Shown one piece after another: positions 16,825 through 25,619 of a stretch of 56,850 bases of DNA (its first letter is position 1; each line of letters opens with the position of its first letter). This DNA is from an uncultured Opitutales bacterium (GTDB taxonomy: Bacteria > Verrucomicrobiota > Verrucomicrobiia > Opitutales > Seribacteraceae), in assembly GCA_938091675.1 (NCBI GenBank), contig CALKMX010000025.1:1-56850 (forward strand), read 5' to 3'. Made by a program: the position numbers and the translations under genes. The notes beneath the pieces were generated by a model. It did no database searches, was not told the DNA's origin, and worked only from the letters and a program-made list of their open reading frames with translations.

Positions 16825-18275
16825 AAGCTGTTTCGTTGAAAGATGAGTTGCTCGACCTTTACATATCTGGGCTGGGATGGACGGTTTAAATCAACTTCGA
16901 TGAGCTCGTTGGCAATAATTTCATGACGCGGATCTTCACCGGCAATTACGCGGTAGCAGACTATCTCAACCACACCCCGTTCCAATGGATATCTCTCGAC
17001 CATTTCGGAGAGGGTAATTTGCTCAACCTCATCCAAGCTCTCAGTTACACGGCTTCGGTATTTCTTAAGGTCCAGAGGCTCGCCAACCGAGCCCAGGATT
17101 TCGTTAATCCAATCTGAATTCTCTGGCTTAGCGGGTTTCACTTCTGCAAATGCTTCGACCGCTTTGGGTTCCCAAAATTCTGCCTCCATCAAGGTGAAAA
17201 ATTGTGGTCTGATCTCGATTTCAAAATCCCAATCATCCAAGGGCGTTTCTCGCAGGCGATAGGCATGGCTTCGGATTTCGGAAAGTGTTTCCCTGATCTG
17301 TCTGCCTCCCCCACCTGCATGATCTCCAACCACCTGCCTGAGCTTGCGGCTGATACGACCGTAGGCACCATGAGCAGAACTGGCTTCTCCGAATAAGCGG
17401 TCACCAAGATTGGAAAACACTTTCTGAGGATCCAATCCTCTCCTCTTGGCAATATCGGAAGTTTGTTCGGCTAGGCTTCGAAACCTTCGAGCAAGGGATG
17501 GATTGGTCATCATTTCCCTAAATCCAAAATAGCTCTTGCCCTGATCACATGCTCGCAATTCCTCATCCGCATCGAGCACATGTTCAACAATGTCTCCCTT
17601 GGATGCTTTTCCCTGTGCATAAAGGTTGGAAATCTCGCGAGCATGATCACGAAAAAACTCTTCAATGGCACGAAAATCAGAAAGAAAATGATCTACGAGG
17701 TCAGAAAGATCGTAAACTTGATCACGAATTACATCTTCCCCAAAAATAGGTGCCTCTCCAGTCTCTTGAATTCGTTGAATCTCCAAATCGATTTCTTCAC
17801 GCTTTCGGACAAGCTCGCGTATGCGAGTTTCCGGATCAGAATTCACTCCATTGCTCAGCTCCTGCATTTCATGGAGAATTCGATTGAATCGAGACTCTGT
17901 GGTAGCATAGCCACGATGCTGCATAGCAAGTAAATCATTCAGCCAACTGAGGGCCTTTTCAGAATGTCGGGTAAGCCTGAAAACATACTCTTCCCGTTCT
18001 TCATGGTAAGTCTTAGTCAAATAGCGGTGTTCTTCATCACACCATTCATCCAAATATTCCTGTGGACTGCGCTTGGGTGCTTCTGCTTCCTCTAATTCGC
18101 GAATCTGTTCAATATGTTCTGCTAATGTGGCGGAAAGCTCTTCCTCGGATGCTTCAATCACCCCCCATTTTTTGAATGTTTTGAAAAAGAAACCAGCAAC
18201 AAAGGAACCTAACCTGCCACGCATGAGGCGTAGTGCGGGGGACTCATCGAAGAGATGTAAAAATTCCTCATCCAT
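16821..18275 (-). CDS. jetA: JetA/MksF-like DUF3375 kleisin
   Basis: Kleisin subunit of 484 residues of the DUF3375 family, equivalent to MukF. I place the start at the ATG at 18275, where MDEEFLHLFDESPALRLMRGRLG matches the expected N-terminal winged helix. A TTG 18 codons upstream would also give an open frame. Family motifs seen: YLDEWCDEEHRYLTK, FRLTRHSEKALSWL, TESRFNRIL, a central helical region ending at DQGKSYFGFREMM, and a C-terminal winged-helix part (about 400-484). As first gene of the operon it sets transcription for jetB and jetC. Upstream, bases 18276-18428 separate it from the lipoprotein gene and would carry its promoter. Confidence 0.87.
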   Translation of the reverse strand: MDEEFLHLFDESPALRLMRGRLGSFVAGFFFKTFKKWGVIEASEEELSATLAEHIEQIRELEEAEAPKRSPQEYLDEWCDEEHRYLTKTYHEEREEYVFRLTRHSEKALSWLNDLLAMQHRGYATTESRFNRILHEMQELSNGVNSDPETRIRELVRKREEIDLEIQRIQETGEAPIFGEDVIRDQVYDLSDLVDHFLSDFRAIEEFFRDHAREISNLYAQGKASKGDIVEHVLDADEELRACDQGKSYFGFREMMTNPSLARRFRSLAEQTSDIAKRRGLDPQKVFSNLGDRLFGEASSAHGAYGRISRKLRQVVGDHAGGGGRQIRETLSEIRSHAYRLRETPLDDWDFEIEIRPQFFTLMEAEFWEPKAVEAFAEVKPAKPENSDWINEILGSVGEPLDLKKYRSRVTESLDEVEQITLSEMVERYPLERGVVEIVCYRVIAGEDPRHEIIANELIEVDLNRPSQPRYVKVEQLIFQRNSL

Positions 18276-18428
18276 AGACTTTGTGAAGTAGTAAAGACTT
18301 GAGAGTGAAATGCATTTTGGGAACGTCAAAAATAAGTTATCCCCACTCCGTTCAAGTTGTTAAAAACTTATTGAGCGAAATTTGAAAAAATGAATTTTGA
18401 TTGCTTGATCTTGGAGATGACTAGCTTA

Positions 18429-19373
18429 TCAAGGATCTAAAAACAAAGGGCTTTTTTTACGGATAATTCCTTTGGATGACTGCAAATAAATCCATTTTTC
18501 GTGAGCTCTTATTCTTGAACAAGCTACGGGTAGATAAATCTTTTGAATTAATTTACCGCGTTCTAGATCAAAAATTTCCAACTGCTTACCACGGCCTAAT
18601 AGCACCCCTAAAAATTTGGATTTTGAATCAAGAATGCTTAGGGAAATCGGCTTCTCATGAGGGCTTTTAAACTTGATGAGATTCCAGCTAACACTTTCAG
18701 GGTCTGTGGATTCAAGATCATATACCACCACTCTGTTTGGTTGAGATTCTGCAACCAATAAACGATCTCCCCGTGAGTTCATTGCAAAATCATTTGATCG
18801 TACTAGGTCTTCATTTAAAACATGTAACTTTCCTGTCTTTGTATCTAATCTGTAGATGGTTGCAGAATGGGGTGCTCCCACAAAAATATCATTCTTTGGG
18901 GATCCCATTAAACCCTGAAATTTTGAAAGGCGGTATCCGTCATATGAATCAGCAAGGATTTCAAGTTTTCTAGCATCGTTAGATACCCTAATAACTTTTC
19001 CCGTTTGAGCTTCTGCCAAAATTAAACTTTCATCCTCATCAACCCAAATTTCATCAATTTGAAATTTCAGGGAGCTATCCAGTTTCAACCATTCCTTAAG
19101 GTCGAAAAATACCTGAACGGAATTAATATTCTCCAAGCTTGCTTTTCGGATAATGGACTTATCCAATAAATCGACAAAATAAATTTGATTATCTTTTGAA
19201 ATGGAAAACACCCCTCCATCGAGCCAAAATTTTGGGGCGAGGGTTTGTCCCGGTAAATCAGACTGGATGACCTCAGGCGTAATTTCTATCTTTTCAGATT
19301 GAAACTGAGGTACTTGTATGCACCCAGTAAGTCCTAAAAAAACACATACTGTGGTTATAGAAGCTTTTATCAT
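18429..19373 (-). CDS. Lipoprotein with beta-propeller-like fold
   Basis: Protein of 314 residues with a lipoprotein signal: hydrophobic stretch followed by LTGC (lipobox, Cys18). The mature part shows repeated strand patterns like NHL or six-bladed propellers, for example EIWVDEDESLILAEAQTGKVIRVS, FVGAPHSATIYRLDTKTGKL and LLVAESQPNRVVVYDLES. This suggests a ligand-binding or scaffold propeller tethered to a membrane. I do not recognise a specific family, so no function is assigned. It runs in the same direction as the jet operon but begins about 100 bases after its own upstream gap, with a separate promoter likely in 19374-19470, shared with the divergent sirtuin gene. Confidence 0.7.
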   Translation of the reverse strand: MIKASITTVCVFLGLTGCIQVPQFQSEKIEITPEVIQSDLPGQTLAPKFWLDGGVFSISKDNQIYFVDLLDKSIIRKASLENINSVQVFFDLKEWLKLDSSLKFQIDEIWVDEDESLILAEAQTGKVIRVSNDARKLEILADSYDGYRLSKFQGLMGSPKNDIFVGAPHSATIYRLDTKTGKLHVLNEDLVRSNDFAMNSRGDRLLVAESQPNRVVVYDLESTDPESVSWNLIKFKSPHEKPISLSILDSKSKFLGVLLGRGKQLEIFDLERGKLIQKIYLPVACSRIRAHEKWIYLQSSKGIIRKKSPLFLDP

Positions 19374-19470
19374 CCAAAGTTTGAAAATTATTATAAACTA
19401 AAAAGAAAAGACCCTGACCTCTTTTATATCAAAACAAAAGTATATTAATGATAGATTAAATTTCTTGGGG

Positions 19471-20301
19471 ATGGAAAAAAGCTTTGAGATGTATGGTGAA
19501 ATAATCCGGAATTGTGATGCTCTTCTCATTGGTGCAGGTGCGGGCATGAGTGTGGACTCAGGTTTGCCAGATTTCAGGGGAAATGAGGGTTTCTGGAGGG
19601 CATACCCTCCTTTGGCTAAACTTGGGATAAGATTTGAGGAGATGGCAAATCCCAGATGGTTTAGGGATGACCCAGAACTTGCATGGGGATTTTATGGACA
19701 TCGCTACAACCTTTACCAAAAGGTTAAGCCCCACCCTGGATACTTTATACTTCGTGATTGGATCGCCCATTTAAAATTGCCCCACTTTGTCTACACTTCA
19801 AATGTGGACGGACATTTTATTAAAGCAGGCTGGGTAAATCAGATATTGGAATGCCACGGTTCGTTGATGCACTTGCAATGCATGAACTCGTGTGGGCAAG
19901 GAACTTGGTCAATGACTGAAAGTGTGCACAAGAAATTTGAGGTCTGCCCGAAATCTCTAATTTGCAAGACACCGTTACCCGTCTGCCCGAAATGCGGCAA
20001 TTTAGCACGGCCAAATATTCTGATGTTCTCTGATTTTGACTGGGATACTTCGAGAAATTTACGCCAACACAAAAGACTTTCTCAATGGTTAATAAAACAT
20101 GGTGGTAAGAACCTGCTTATCATGGAGTTTGGAGCTGGTCTAAATGTTCCAACCGTTCGATCTTTTTGTGAAAAAGCTTGGCTTAGCTTTAATTGTCAGA
20201 TGCTTCGAATTAACCCCAGAGATAGTCAAGTTGCTAATGGGATACACTCCATCCGAAAAGGGGCACTTGATACCCTTCAAGGATTGGACAAATACATATG
20301 A
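19471..20301 (+). CDS. Sir2-family NAD-dependent protein deacylase
   Basis: Sirtuin of 276 residues from the ATG at 19471 (a TTG two codons upstream is in frame but unnecessary). The NAD-binding motif GAGAGMSVDSGLPDFRG (21-37), TSNVDGHFIKAG (109-120, where most sirtuins have TQNIDG) and the catalytic His129 in ECHGS are present. Two cysteine pairs, Cys137/Cys141 and Cys172/Cys175, form the usual structural zinc site. The TSNVDGHF form is a common bacterial subgroup. It removes acyl groups from lysines using NAD, with targets unknown here. The convergent glmS stop is 20 bases away. Confidence 0.9.
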   Translation: MEKSFEMYGEIIRNCDALLIGAGAGMSVDSGLPDFRGNEGFWRAYPPLAKLGIRFEEMANPRWFRDDPELAWGFYGHRYNLYQKVKPHPGYFILRDWIAHLKLPHFVYTSNVDGHFIKAGWVNQILECHGSLMHLQCMNSCGQGTWSMTESVHKKFEVCPKSLICKTPLPVCPKCGNLARPNILMFSDFDWDTSRNLRQHKRLSQWLIKHGGKNLLIMEFGAGLNVPTVRSFCEKAWLSFNCQMLRINPRDSQVANGIHSIRKGALDTLQGLDKYI

Positions 20302-20314
20302 TGCGGGAATCAAG

Positions 20315-20333
20315 TACGGTCTATTCAACCGTA
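20315..20333. terminator. Weak hairpin between sirtuin and glmS
   Basis: A 6-bp stem (TACGGT/ACCGTA) with a 7-base loop overlaps the glmS stop codon and follows the sirtuin stop by 13 bases. The position suits a shared terminator of the two convergent genes, but the stem is short and there is no T-run. Confidence 0.3.
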
Positions 20334-22165
20334 ACAGACTTGGCCAGATTTCTCGGCTTATCCACATCTAAACCCCGCAACCTGGCAAAATGATAGGCGA
20401 AAAGCTGCAAAGGGATATTGGCGAGGATCGGACGAATCACCTCATGGGCAATTGGTAACCTAAACACATCGTCAGCCGTACCTTCAGGTATTTCAACATC
20501 TTCAGGAGCAAAAGCAATCACGGGTCCATTCCTCGCTTTAACTTCCTGCATATTGGCAATTGTCTTGGCAGAGAGCTTTGTGCCCTCGACCAAAAAAATG
20601 GAAGGACACTCTGGGTTGATTAGGGCAATAGGTCCATGCTTAAGCTCAGCGGCTGGATATCCCTCCGCATGGGCATAGGATATTTCTTTAAGCTTAAGAG
20701 CCCCCTCCAAAGCGACTGGGTAAAGACTTTGACGGCCAAGAAAGAGTAGGTGCTCAGCTTTCGCATATTTTACTGCAAGCTCCCGGATCTGCTCACCTTT
20801 GTTTAGTATCTCGGCTACTAAATCAGGCATAAGTTGAAGTGCCTCAACAAGATTCGCCCCGTCTGTGGGAGATAAATCTCGCATCCTTCCAAGAGCCAAG
20901 CCCAACATGGCACATAGGCAAACCTGAGAAGAAAAAGCTTTTGTTGAAGCTACTCCAATTTCAGGACCTACCCTTTGGTATACCCCACCGTCTGTTTCAC
21001 GAGCAAGAGAGGACCCCACCACATTGGTGATACCAAGAGTTAGCAACCCTTTCGTTTTGGCTTCACGAACGGCTTCCAGGGTGTCCAAAGTTTCACCTGA
21101 TTGACTAACGGCGATAACCAATGATCTTCCAGATTTCGGTGAATTCCGATAACGGAATTCCGAGGCATGCTCCACTTCAACTGGAACACGTGCTAGCTTC
21201 TCAATCAAATATTCGGCGACCATACAGGCGTGCCGTGCAGTTCCACATGCGACAAAAATAATCCGGTCCAGGTTCCTAAGTTCATCCTCATGCCCCTCCA
21301 GTCCCCCAAGCTTTGCAGTGGTACCATCATCACCAAATCGACCCCTAAGGGTATTTCTCAATGCGGAGGGTTGTTCATAAATCTCTTTTTCCATGTAGGA
21401 GCCAAATTCTCCCAGTTCAACCTCCTCCAATGTCTGATCTAAAGGTTGGGCAACAGTTTCAGAATCATTTCCCTCTTGATTTGTGATTCGAAACTCACCG
21501 CCCTTCAATATGGCGAGTTCTCCGTCTTTGAGATAAACGGCATGCTTGGCCCGGCCCACAAACGCAGAAGCATCACTTGCAATAAAATTGGCGTCCTCTC
21601 CAATGCCCACAACCAGAGGGGAACCTCGGCGTGCCCCAATCATCATGTCTTGATAATCAATACACATCACTGCGATACCATAAGCTCCACGGCACTTTCG
21701 AAGAGCGGCACTTAAGGCATCAATGAATCGGTCATCAGACTCCGGCAATTCCTCGTAATGAAAAGCGATTAAGTTGCAAAGAACCTCGGAATCAGTTTCC
21801 GAAGAAAAGGTAATGCCCTGCTGTAATAAAAACTTTTTGAGTGAGGAAAAATTCTCAATCACTCCATTGTGTACTAGTGCAAATTTCTTGTTGTAACTAA
21901 GATGGGGATGGGTGTTCGATATTGTGACCGATCCATGGGTTGCCCAACGAGTGTGAGCAATGCCGAGGGAAGATTGACTAAAATCACCATGCAATGATTT
22001 GGCTAAGTTTTCTACCCTGCCAGTTTCTCTGGCCAAAGAAAATTTGCTTCCGTCATGAAATGCTACGCCAGCAGAATCATACCCCCGGTATTCCAAACGG
22101 CGCAAACCATCAATGAGAGATTCCTGGGCTATACCCTTTCCTAAATAACCTACAATTCCACACAT
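20321..22165 (-). CDS. glmS: Glutamine-fructose-6-phosphate aminotransferase
   Basis: Cytoplasmic enzyme of 614 residues that makes glucosamine-6-phosphate from fructose-6-phosphate and glutamine, the first step to UDP-GlcNAc for peptidoglycan and lipopolysaccharide. It starts MCGIVGYLG, and after methionine removal Cys2 is the glutaminase nucleophile. RRLEYRGYDSAG and THPH are typical of the glutaminase domain. Two SIS sugar-isomerase domains follow, with FVACGTARHA, AVSQSGETLDT and HAEGYPAAELKHGP, and the C-terminal DKPRNLAKSVTVE is the family signature end. The length is standard. I see no glmS ribozyme-like structure in the 119 bases upstream, which holds an inverted repeat at 22228-22243. 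Confidence 0.97.
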   Translation of the reverse strand: MCGIVGYLGKGIAQESLIDGLRRLEYRGYDSAGVAFHDGSKFSLARETGRVENLAKSLHGDFSQSSLGIAHTRWATHGSVTISNTHPHLSYNKKFALVHNGVIENFSSLKKFLLQQGITFSSETDSEVLCNLIAFHYEELPESDDRFIDALSAALRKCRGAYGIAVMCIDYQDMMIGARRGSPLVVGIGEDANFIASDASAFVGRAKHAVYLKDGELAILKGGEFRITNQEGNDSETVAQPLDQTLEEVELGEFGSYMEKEIYEQPSALRNTLRGRFGDDGTTAKLGGLEGHEDELRNLDRIIFVACGTARHACMVAEYLIEKLARVPVEVEHASEFRYRNSPKSGRSLVIAVSQSGETLDTLEAVREAKTKGLLTLGITNVVGSSLARETDGGVYQRVGPEIGVASTKAFSSQVCLCAMLGLALGRMRDLSPTDGANLVEALQLMPDLVAEILNKGEQIRELAVKYAKAEHLLFLGRQSLYPVALEGALKLKEISYAHAEGYPAAELKHGPIALINPECPSIFLVEGTKLSAKTIANMQEVKARNGPVIAFAPEDVEIPEGTADDVFRLPIAHEVIRPILANIPLQLFAYHFARLRGLDVDKPRNLAKSVTVE

Positions 22166-22227
22166 ACAGGTACACTAAAAAGATTTGGCTCTCACACAAG
22201 AAGATGTTTTTGGGAATTTTTAGATAA

Positions 22228-22243
22228 TTTGGAATTTTCCAAA
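22228..22243. promoter_or_regulatory. 16-base inverted repeat in divergent promoter region
   Basis: Two 7-base arms TTTGGAA and TTCCAAA are separated by TT, midway between the divergent glmS and sulfatase-like genes. The placement fits an operator serving one or both promoters, with no protein assigned. The surrounding 119 bases are AT-rich. Confidence 0.35.
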
Positions 22244-22284
22244 AAGATTCGCCAATCCAAATTTCATTACCAAAAGTAAGGGAG

Positions 22285-23865
22285 ATGTTTCTTCGAATCA
22301 GCAATTGGCTAATTATCTTTTTAGCTATTTTAAGCCATTTATCTGCTGGCCCAGATAAAAAGATGCCAAATCTGTTGATTTGCCTCTCTGAAAATCATGC
22401 TGCCCATCTTTTCACCTCTCTTGATGAATTAGGTTCATCCATGAACCCGACTCCGAATTTAAGTCATTTTTCCCAAACCGGTTATTTTCATCCCCTGACT
22501 TATTGTACAGACGCCTCCACTGGGAATACTGGTTTTTCGCTTTTTACAGGACTTCCTAAAAATTCTGATCTCACAGGATTTGATCCTTCAAAATTTTTAG
22601 CCCATCTTTTTAAGTCGATTGGCTATGAAACGGTATTTTTGGGGTCTTGGACCTGGGGCAATACACCAGAATACTTTGGCTTTAAAAATTGGAGAATTTT
22701 GGATGATCCAGAAATCTTTTTAAATCCCAAAATTAACCATAATGATGGCGATTATATTATCGAGGGACATTCTACAGACATAATAACTGATCTTGCCATC
22801 CAATGGTTTCACAAAGATAGAACTAACCAGGATCCTTTTTTAATGATTGTTTCCTATCAAGCAACCCAAAGGCCCTGGATCCCACCCATTCGAATGATTG
22901 ATCATTACAATGATGAATGGTTCGATTTACCCGATAATTTCCTTGCTAGTTTTAGCGATCGAACTCCAGCCAATAAATACCAGAAAATGAACATAACCAA
23001 GGATCTTGATCCTGTTTATGATCTTTTTTTTGAAAGCCCAATGGATACAAATATATCTCATTCACAATCCTCTATTTTGACCAAAAATCTGTCATCGATG
23101 AACGATGAACAAAAAACAGCGTGGAGAATGTCCTGGAAACCACAAAATGAAGCTTTTGCCCGGGAATCTTTAAATGAAGAATCGTTAGGAGTTTGGAAAT
23201 TTCAAAGATTTATCAAAAATTATCTGAGATGCTTGCTCGCGATGGACGAAAATATTGGTCGCCTAGTTAATTATGTGAGGGCCAGAAATGAATATGGTTT
23301 AAATTTTATATACACCGCGGAGAGAGGGAGATTCTCTGGGGATTTTGGCTGGTTTGGTAGCGAATGGATGTATGAACCAAGCGCAAGAGTCCCCCTCCTT
23401 TTAACAAGTTTTCAGGGGTTTAATTTCCCGGAATTAGATTCAGATAGGATTTTTTTAGATAAAGATTTATACAAGCTACTCAATTTCTTTACCGATCTAC
23501 CAAGAAGACCAGAACTGTATTCATGGGCGGACTCAAATCGCTCAGTCATTGGACAGAATGAACTTTATTTTACTCGGCATCATAACTCTGAAGAATATGG
23601 AGTTTGTCCTCATCATGGATTACGAAAAGGCAGGTATAAAATTATTCATTACTATCCTTTCAACGAATGGGAATTTTACGATCTTATGAATGATCCCAAG
23701 GAAGAAAAAAACCTGTTTTCGGATACCAGATACATAGACTTGATCAAACAATACCAGAAAATGCTAAGCCAATCGGCAGAACTTTCAGGCAATCATGCCT
23801 ATAAAAATGCCTTTTCAGAAAGTTGGAAAAGGGAACAAAGAGCCCCCCAGAAAAAGAGCCGATAA
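22285..23865 (+). CDS. Sulfatase-fold protein lacking catalytic residues
   Basis: Secreted protein of 526 residues (signal peptide about 1-21) whose order of elements follows S1 sulfatases: MPNLLICLS opening, FSLFTGLPKN after the maturation site, YEPSARVPLLLT, and a C-terminal KGRYKIIHYYPFNEWEFYDLMNDPKEEKNLF. The catalytic positions are changed. The DD metal pair is replaced by Ser-Glu-Asn-His (35-38), the C-x-P-S-R motif aligns to Thr-Gly-Asn-Thr-Gly (79-83), and the SDNG site reads Ala-Glu-Arg-Gly (345-348). It therefore cannot carry formylglycine and is probably not a sulfatase. The frame is open and intact over its full length, so it looks like a maintained pseudoenzyme rather than a decaying gene. 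Binding of a sulfated glycan or phosphate ester is possible. Confidence 0.75.
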   Translation: MFLRISNWLIIFLAILSHLSAGPDKKMPNLLICLSENHAAHLFTSLDELGSSMNPTPNLSHFSQTGYFHPLTYCTDASTGNTGFSLFTGLPKNSDLTGFDPSKFLAHLFKSIGYETVFLGSWTWGNTPEYFGFKNWRILDDPEIFLNPKINHNDGDYIIEGHSTDIITDLAIQWFHKDRTNQDPFLMIVSYQATQRPWIPPIRMIDHYNDEWFDLPDNFLASFSDRTPANKYQKMNITKDLDPVYDLFFESPMDTNISHSQSSILTKNLSSMNDEQKTAWRMSWKPQNEAFARESLNEESLGVWKFQRFIKNYLRCLLAMDENIGRLVNYVRARNEYGLNFIYTAERGRFSGDFGWFGSEWMYEPSARVPLLLTSFQGFNFPELDSDRIFLDKDLYKLLNFFTDLPRRPELYSWADSNRSVIGQNELYFTRHHNSEEYGVCPHHGLRKGRYKIIHYYPFNEWEFYDLMNDPKEEKNLFSDTRYIDLIKQYQKMLSQSAELSGNHAYKNAFSESWKREQRAPQKKSR

Positions 23866-23884
23866 TACATTGGTAGATAAAATG

Positions 23885-23908
23885 ATTAAATAATTTGATT
23901 TATTTAAT
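23885..23908. terminator. AT-only hairpin in convergent gap
   Basis: A 9-bp stem (ATTAAATAA/TTATTTAAT) with a 6-base loop lies 20 bases after the sulfatase-like gene stop, in the 138-base gap before the convergent sialidase gene. A weaker 6-bp stem (TATTCC/GGAATA) is at 23984-24002. Stems of only A and T are unstable, so this is a tentative terminator. Confidence 0.3.
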
Positions 23909-24003
23909 TTAAATACCAGAAGCTAAATTGTGTAAGGTTTGTATAGGTTGAAGGGCATCGTATGGGAGGACGGTGCCTCTGTTTATTCCTATTTTGGGAA
24001 TAC

Positions 24004-25047
24004 CTAAAATTGCAAACCGCTGGAAACTGTTTTTCTATTTTCGATGCTCATCCAATCAAAGATATTCCAGTTCTTTACAATTACTCTATATTTAGCAGCA
24101 GACTTTTTAAACCTCGGCTCATAATCAGTATAAAAAGCCGTCATCATATTGCCCTTATTATCCAGACAAACAGTGGATGGATATCCAATATCAGAGGCTC
24201 TCTTTCCACACTGATGAAGAGTCCAAGGGGGAAGCCAGGTGTTACCCATGTCTAAGCTAATTCGTGCGGCAAATCCCATAAGTCCACGATTTCTTAAGCC
24301 ATAAGTCATTAAAATACAATTTGATCCAACCTGTATAAGGTCGGCTGGGTGTTGCATTGGTAGGGAAACATCGCCGGTGCTTTTCCATCTCCTGGTGTTC
24401 AATGAAAATTCCTCTGTTTTTAAATGATGGTCTACATGCGTTCGAACTGCCGCAAGTAATTTCCCTTGGGGAAGTGGGCACAAGGCCACTTCATTTGAAT
24501 CGTTATTTCCCAATTTGTAATACTTTTTCCATGTCCAACCATCATCTTCTGAAAAACAAACCCATGATTCCGAAGGATTCCCCCTACCCTGACTGCGGTA
24601 ACAAGAATAGGCCAAAAGCTTTGGCCCGAGGGAAACTATCCGGCCATAGGGAATACAGGTTGTTAATTTTGAGGGGATTGCCGGATTTTTAACTTCATCC
24701 CAAGTAATTCCTCCATCTTGTGAGCGGGACAACCAGTGGCCAGCAAACCCCACGAACTTTTTTTTGTTTAATAAAAAACCACTACTAAAGCAAAGAAGGT
24801 CTCCATTGTTGGCTTGTCCAACTGCCAAATGCATACGATTCCCCTTAGGCGGTCTTCTCGAAACAATGGCTGTTTTTTTCCATTTTTTCTGGGATAGTTT
24901 TTGGACAGAGCAAACTAAGTCGCCTTCCATTTGCCCATGGCTAGGGGCGTTGAAATAAATACAAATTAAATCCCCATTTAAAAGTTTTGTTAGATTTGGC
25001 CAACCACAGGCATTGGTGGCAACTACAGATAAATCTGATTGGGCCAT
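24004..25047 (-). CDS. Sialidase-type BNR/Asp-box six-bladed propeller protein
   Basis: Protein of 347 residues with three Asp boxes (S-x-D-x-G-x-T-W): SQDGGITW, SEDDGWTW and SLDMGNTW, spaced as in six-bladed sialidase-fold propellers. Asp boxes are structural, so an exo-sialidase activity is not proven, and many such proteins act on other glycans. The N-terminus (MAQSDLSVVATNACGWPN) has no signal peptide, which is unusual for a glycan-degrading enzyme and suggests a cytoplasmic role. It is the last gene of the gltB-gltD-thrH-flavoprotein run, 18 bases after the FMN reductase gene, so it is probably cotranscribed with them. Confidence 0.8.
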   Translation of the reverse strand: MAQSDLSVVATNACGWPNLTKLLNGDLICIYFNAPSHGQMEGDLVCSVQKLSQKKWKKTAIVSRRPPKGNRMHLAVGQANNGDLLCFSSGFLLNKKKFVGFAGHWLSRSQDGGITWDEVKNPAIPSKLTTCIPYGRIVSLGPKLLAYSCYRSQGRGNPSESWVCFSEDDGWTWKKYYKLGNNDSNEVALCPLPQGKLLAAVRTHVDHHLKTEEFSLNTRRWKSTGDVSLPMQHPADLIQVGSNCILMTYGLRNRGLMGFAARISLDMGNTWLPPWTLHQCGKRASDIGYPSTVCLDNKGNMMTAFYTDYEPRFKKSAAKYRVIVKNWNIFDWMSIENRKTVSSGLQF

Positions 25048-25065
25048 ATTCTTATTTGATAAAAA

Positions 25066-25611
25066 TTATTCAGCAGACCCTAAAAGATTACAATATTCGA
25101 TGAAGCCCTTGGCCTGCTGACGAAGACGATTCGCAACCGCATCATCCGTGACCCCTCGATCAGAATCAATTATTTTAAAAGAATACGGAATAAAGACCCG
25201 GGCAGGATAATTGTGAGCATTCCGATAACCAAAAACCTGCATTAAATGTTCGACTGGTCGTAAGGCACCAAACTGACCTGCGGCTAGCCCAACATAGCAA
25301 ACCGGACGGTTCTCAAAGCTTTCCGGAAAGGGCAATAGATCAATGAAATGTTTGAGTGAACCGGGCATGCTTCCATTATACTCAGGTATTACCATAACCA
25401 ACCCTTTTGCCCGTAACACCCTTTCGGTAAATTTGATAACTTGCTGAGGTTTTTCCTTATATGCATCCGGCGAAAAAGTTTCGGGGGGCAGATCTACCAG
25501 ATCCATTACCTGTGCCTCAACAGATAATTGGTTGTATTCAGCACACAACCATTGGGCAAGGATACCAGATGCACTGTTCCTCCGGTTCGTCCCTACAATT
25601 ATTTCTATCAT
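25066..25611 (-). CDS. NADPH-dependent FMN reductase-type flavoprotein
   Basis: Flavodoxin-like protein of 181 residues. It opens with IIVGTNRRNSASG (phosphate-binding loop for FMN) and carries PEYNGSMPGSLKHFID, the hallmark of NADPH-dependent FMN/azo/chromate reductases, then YVGLAAGQFGALRP. It would use NAD(P)H to reduce flavin or quinone-like substrates in the cytoplasm. It starts eight bases after the thrH stop, so it is translated from the same message. Why it sits with glutamate synthase is unclear. Confidence 0.9.
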   Translation of the reverse strand: MIEIIVGTNRRNSASGILAQWLCAEYNQLSVEAQVMDLVDLPPETFSPDAYKEKPQQVIKFTERVLRAKGLVMVIPEYNGSMPGSLKHFIDLLPFPESFENRPVCYVGLAAGQFGALRPVEHLMQVFGYRNAHNYPARVFIPYSFKIIDSDRGVTDDAVANRLRQQAKGFIEYCNLLGSAE

Positions 25612-25619
25612 TTGATCTG

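Noticed and set aside
22166-22284. glmS ribozyme upstream of glmS
   Set aside because: The gap is only 119 bases, and I see no pseudoknot-like core; the inverted repeat present is a simple dyad.
22285-23865. The sulfatase homologue as a pseudogene
   Set aside because: The frame is uninterrupted with signal peptide and C-terminal motifs kept, so loss of activity by design or reuse fits better than decay.
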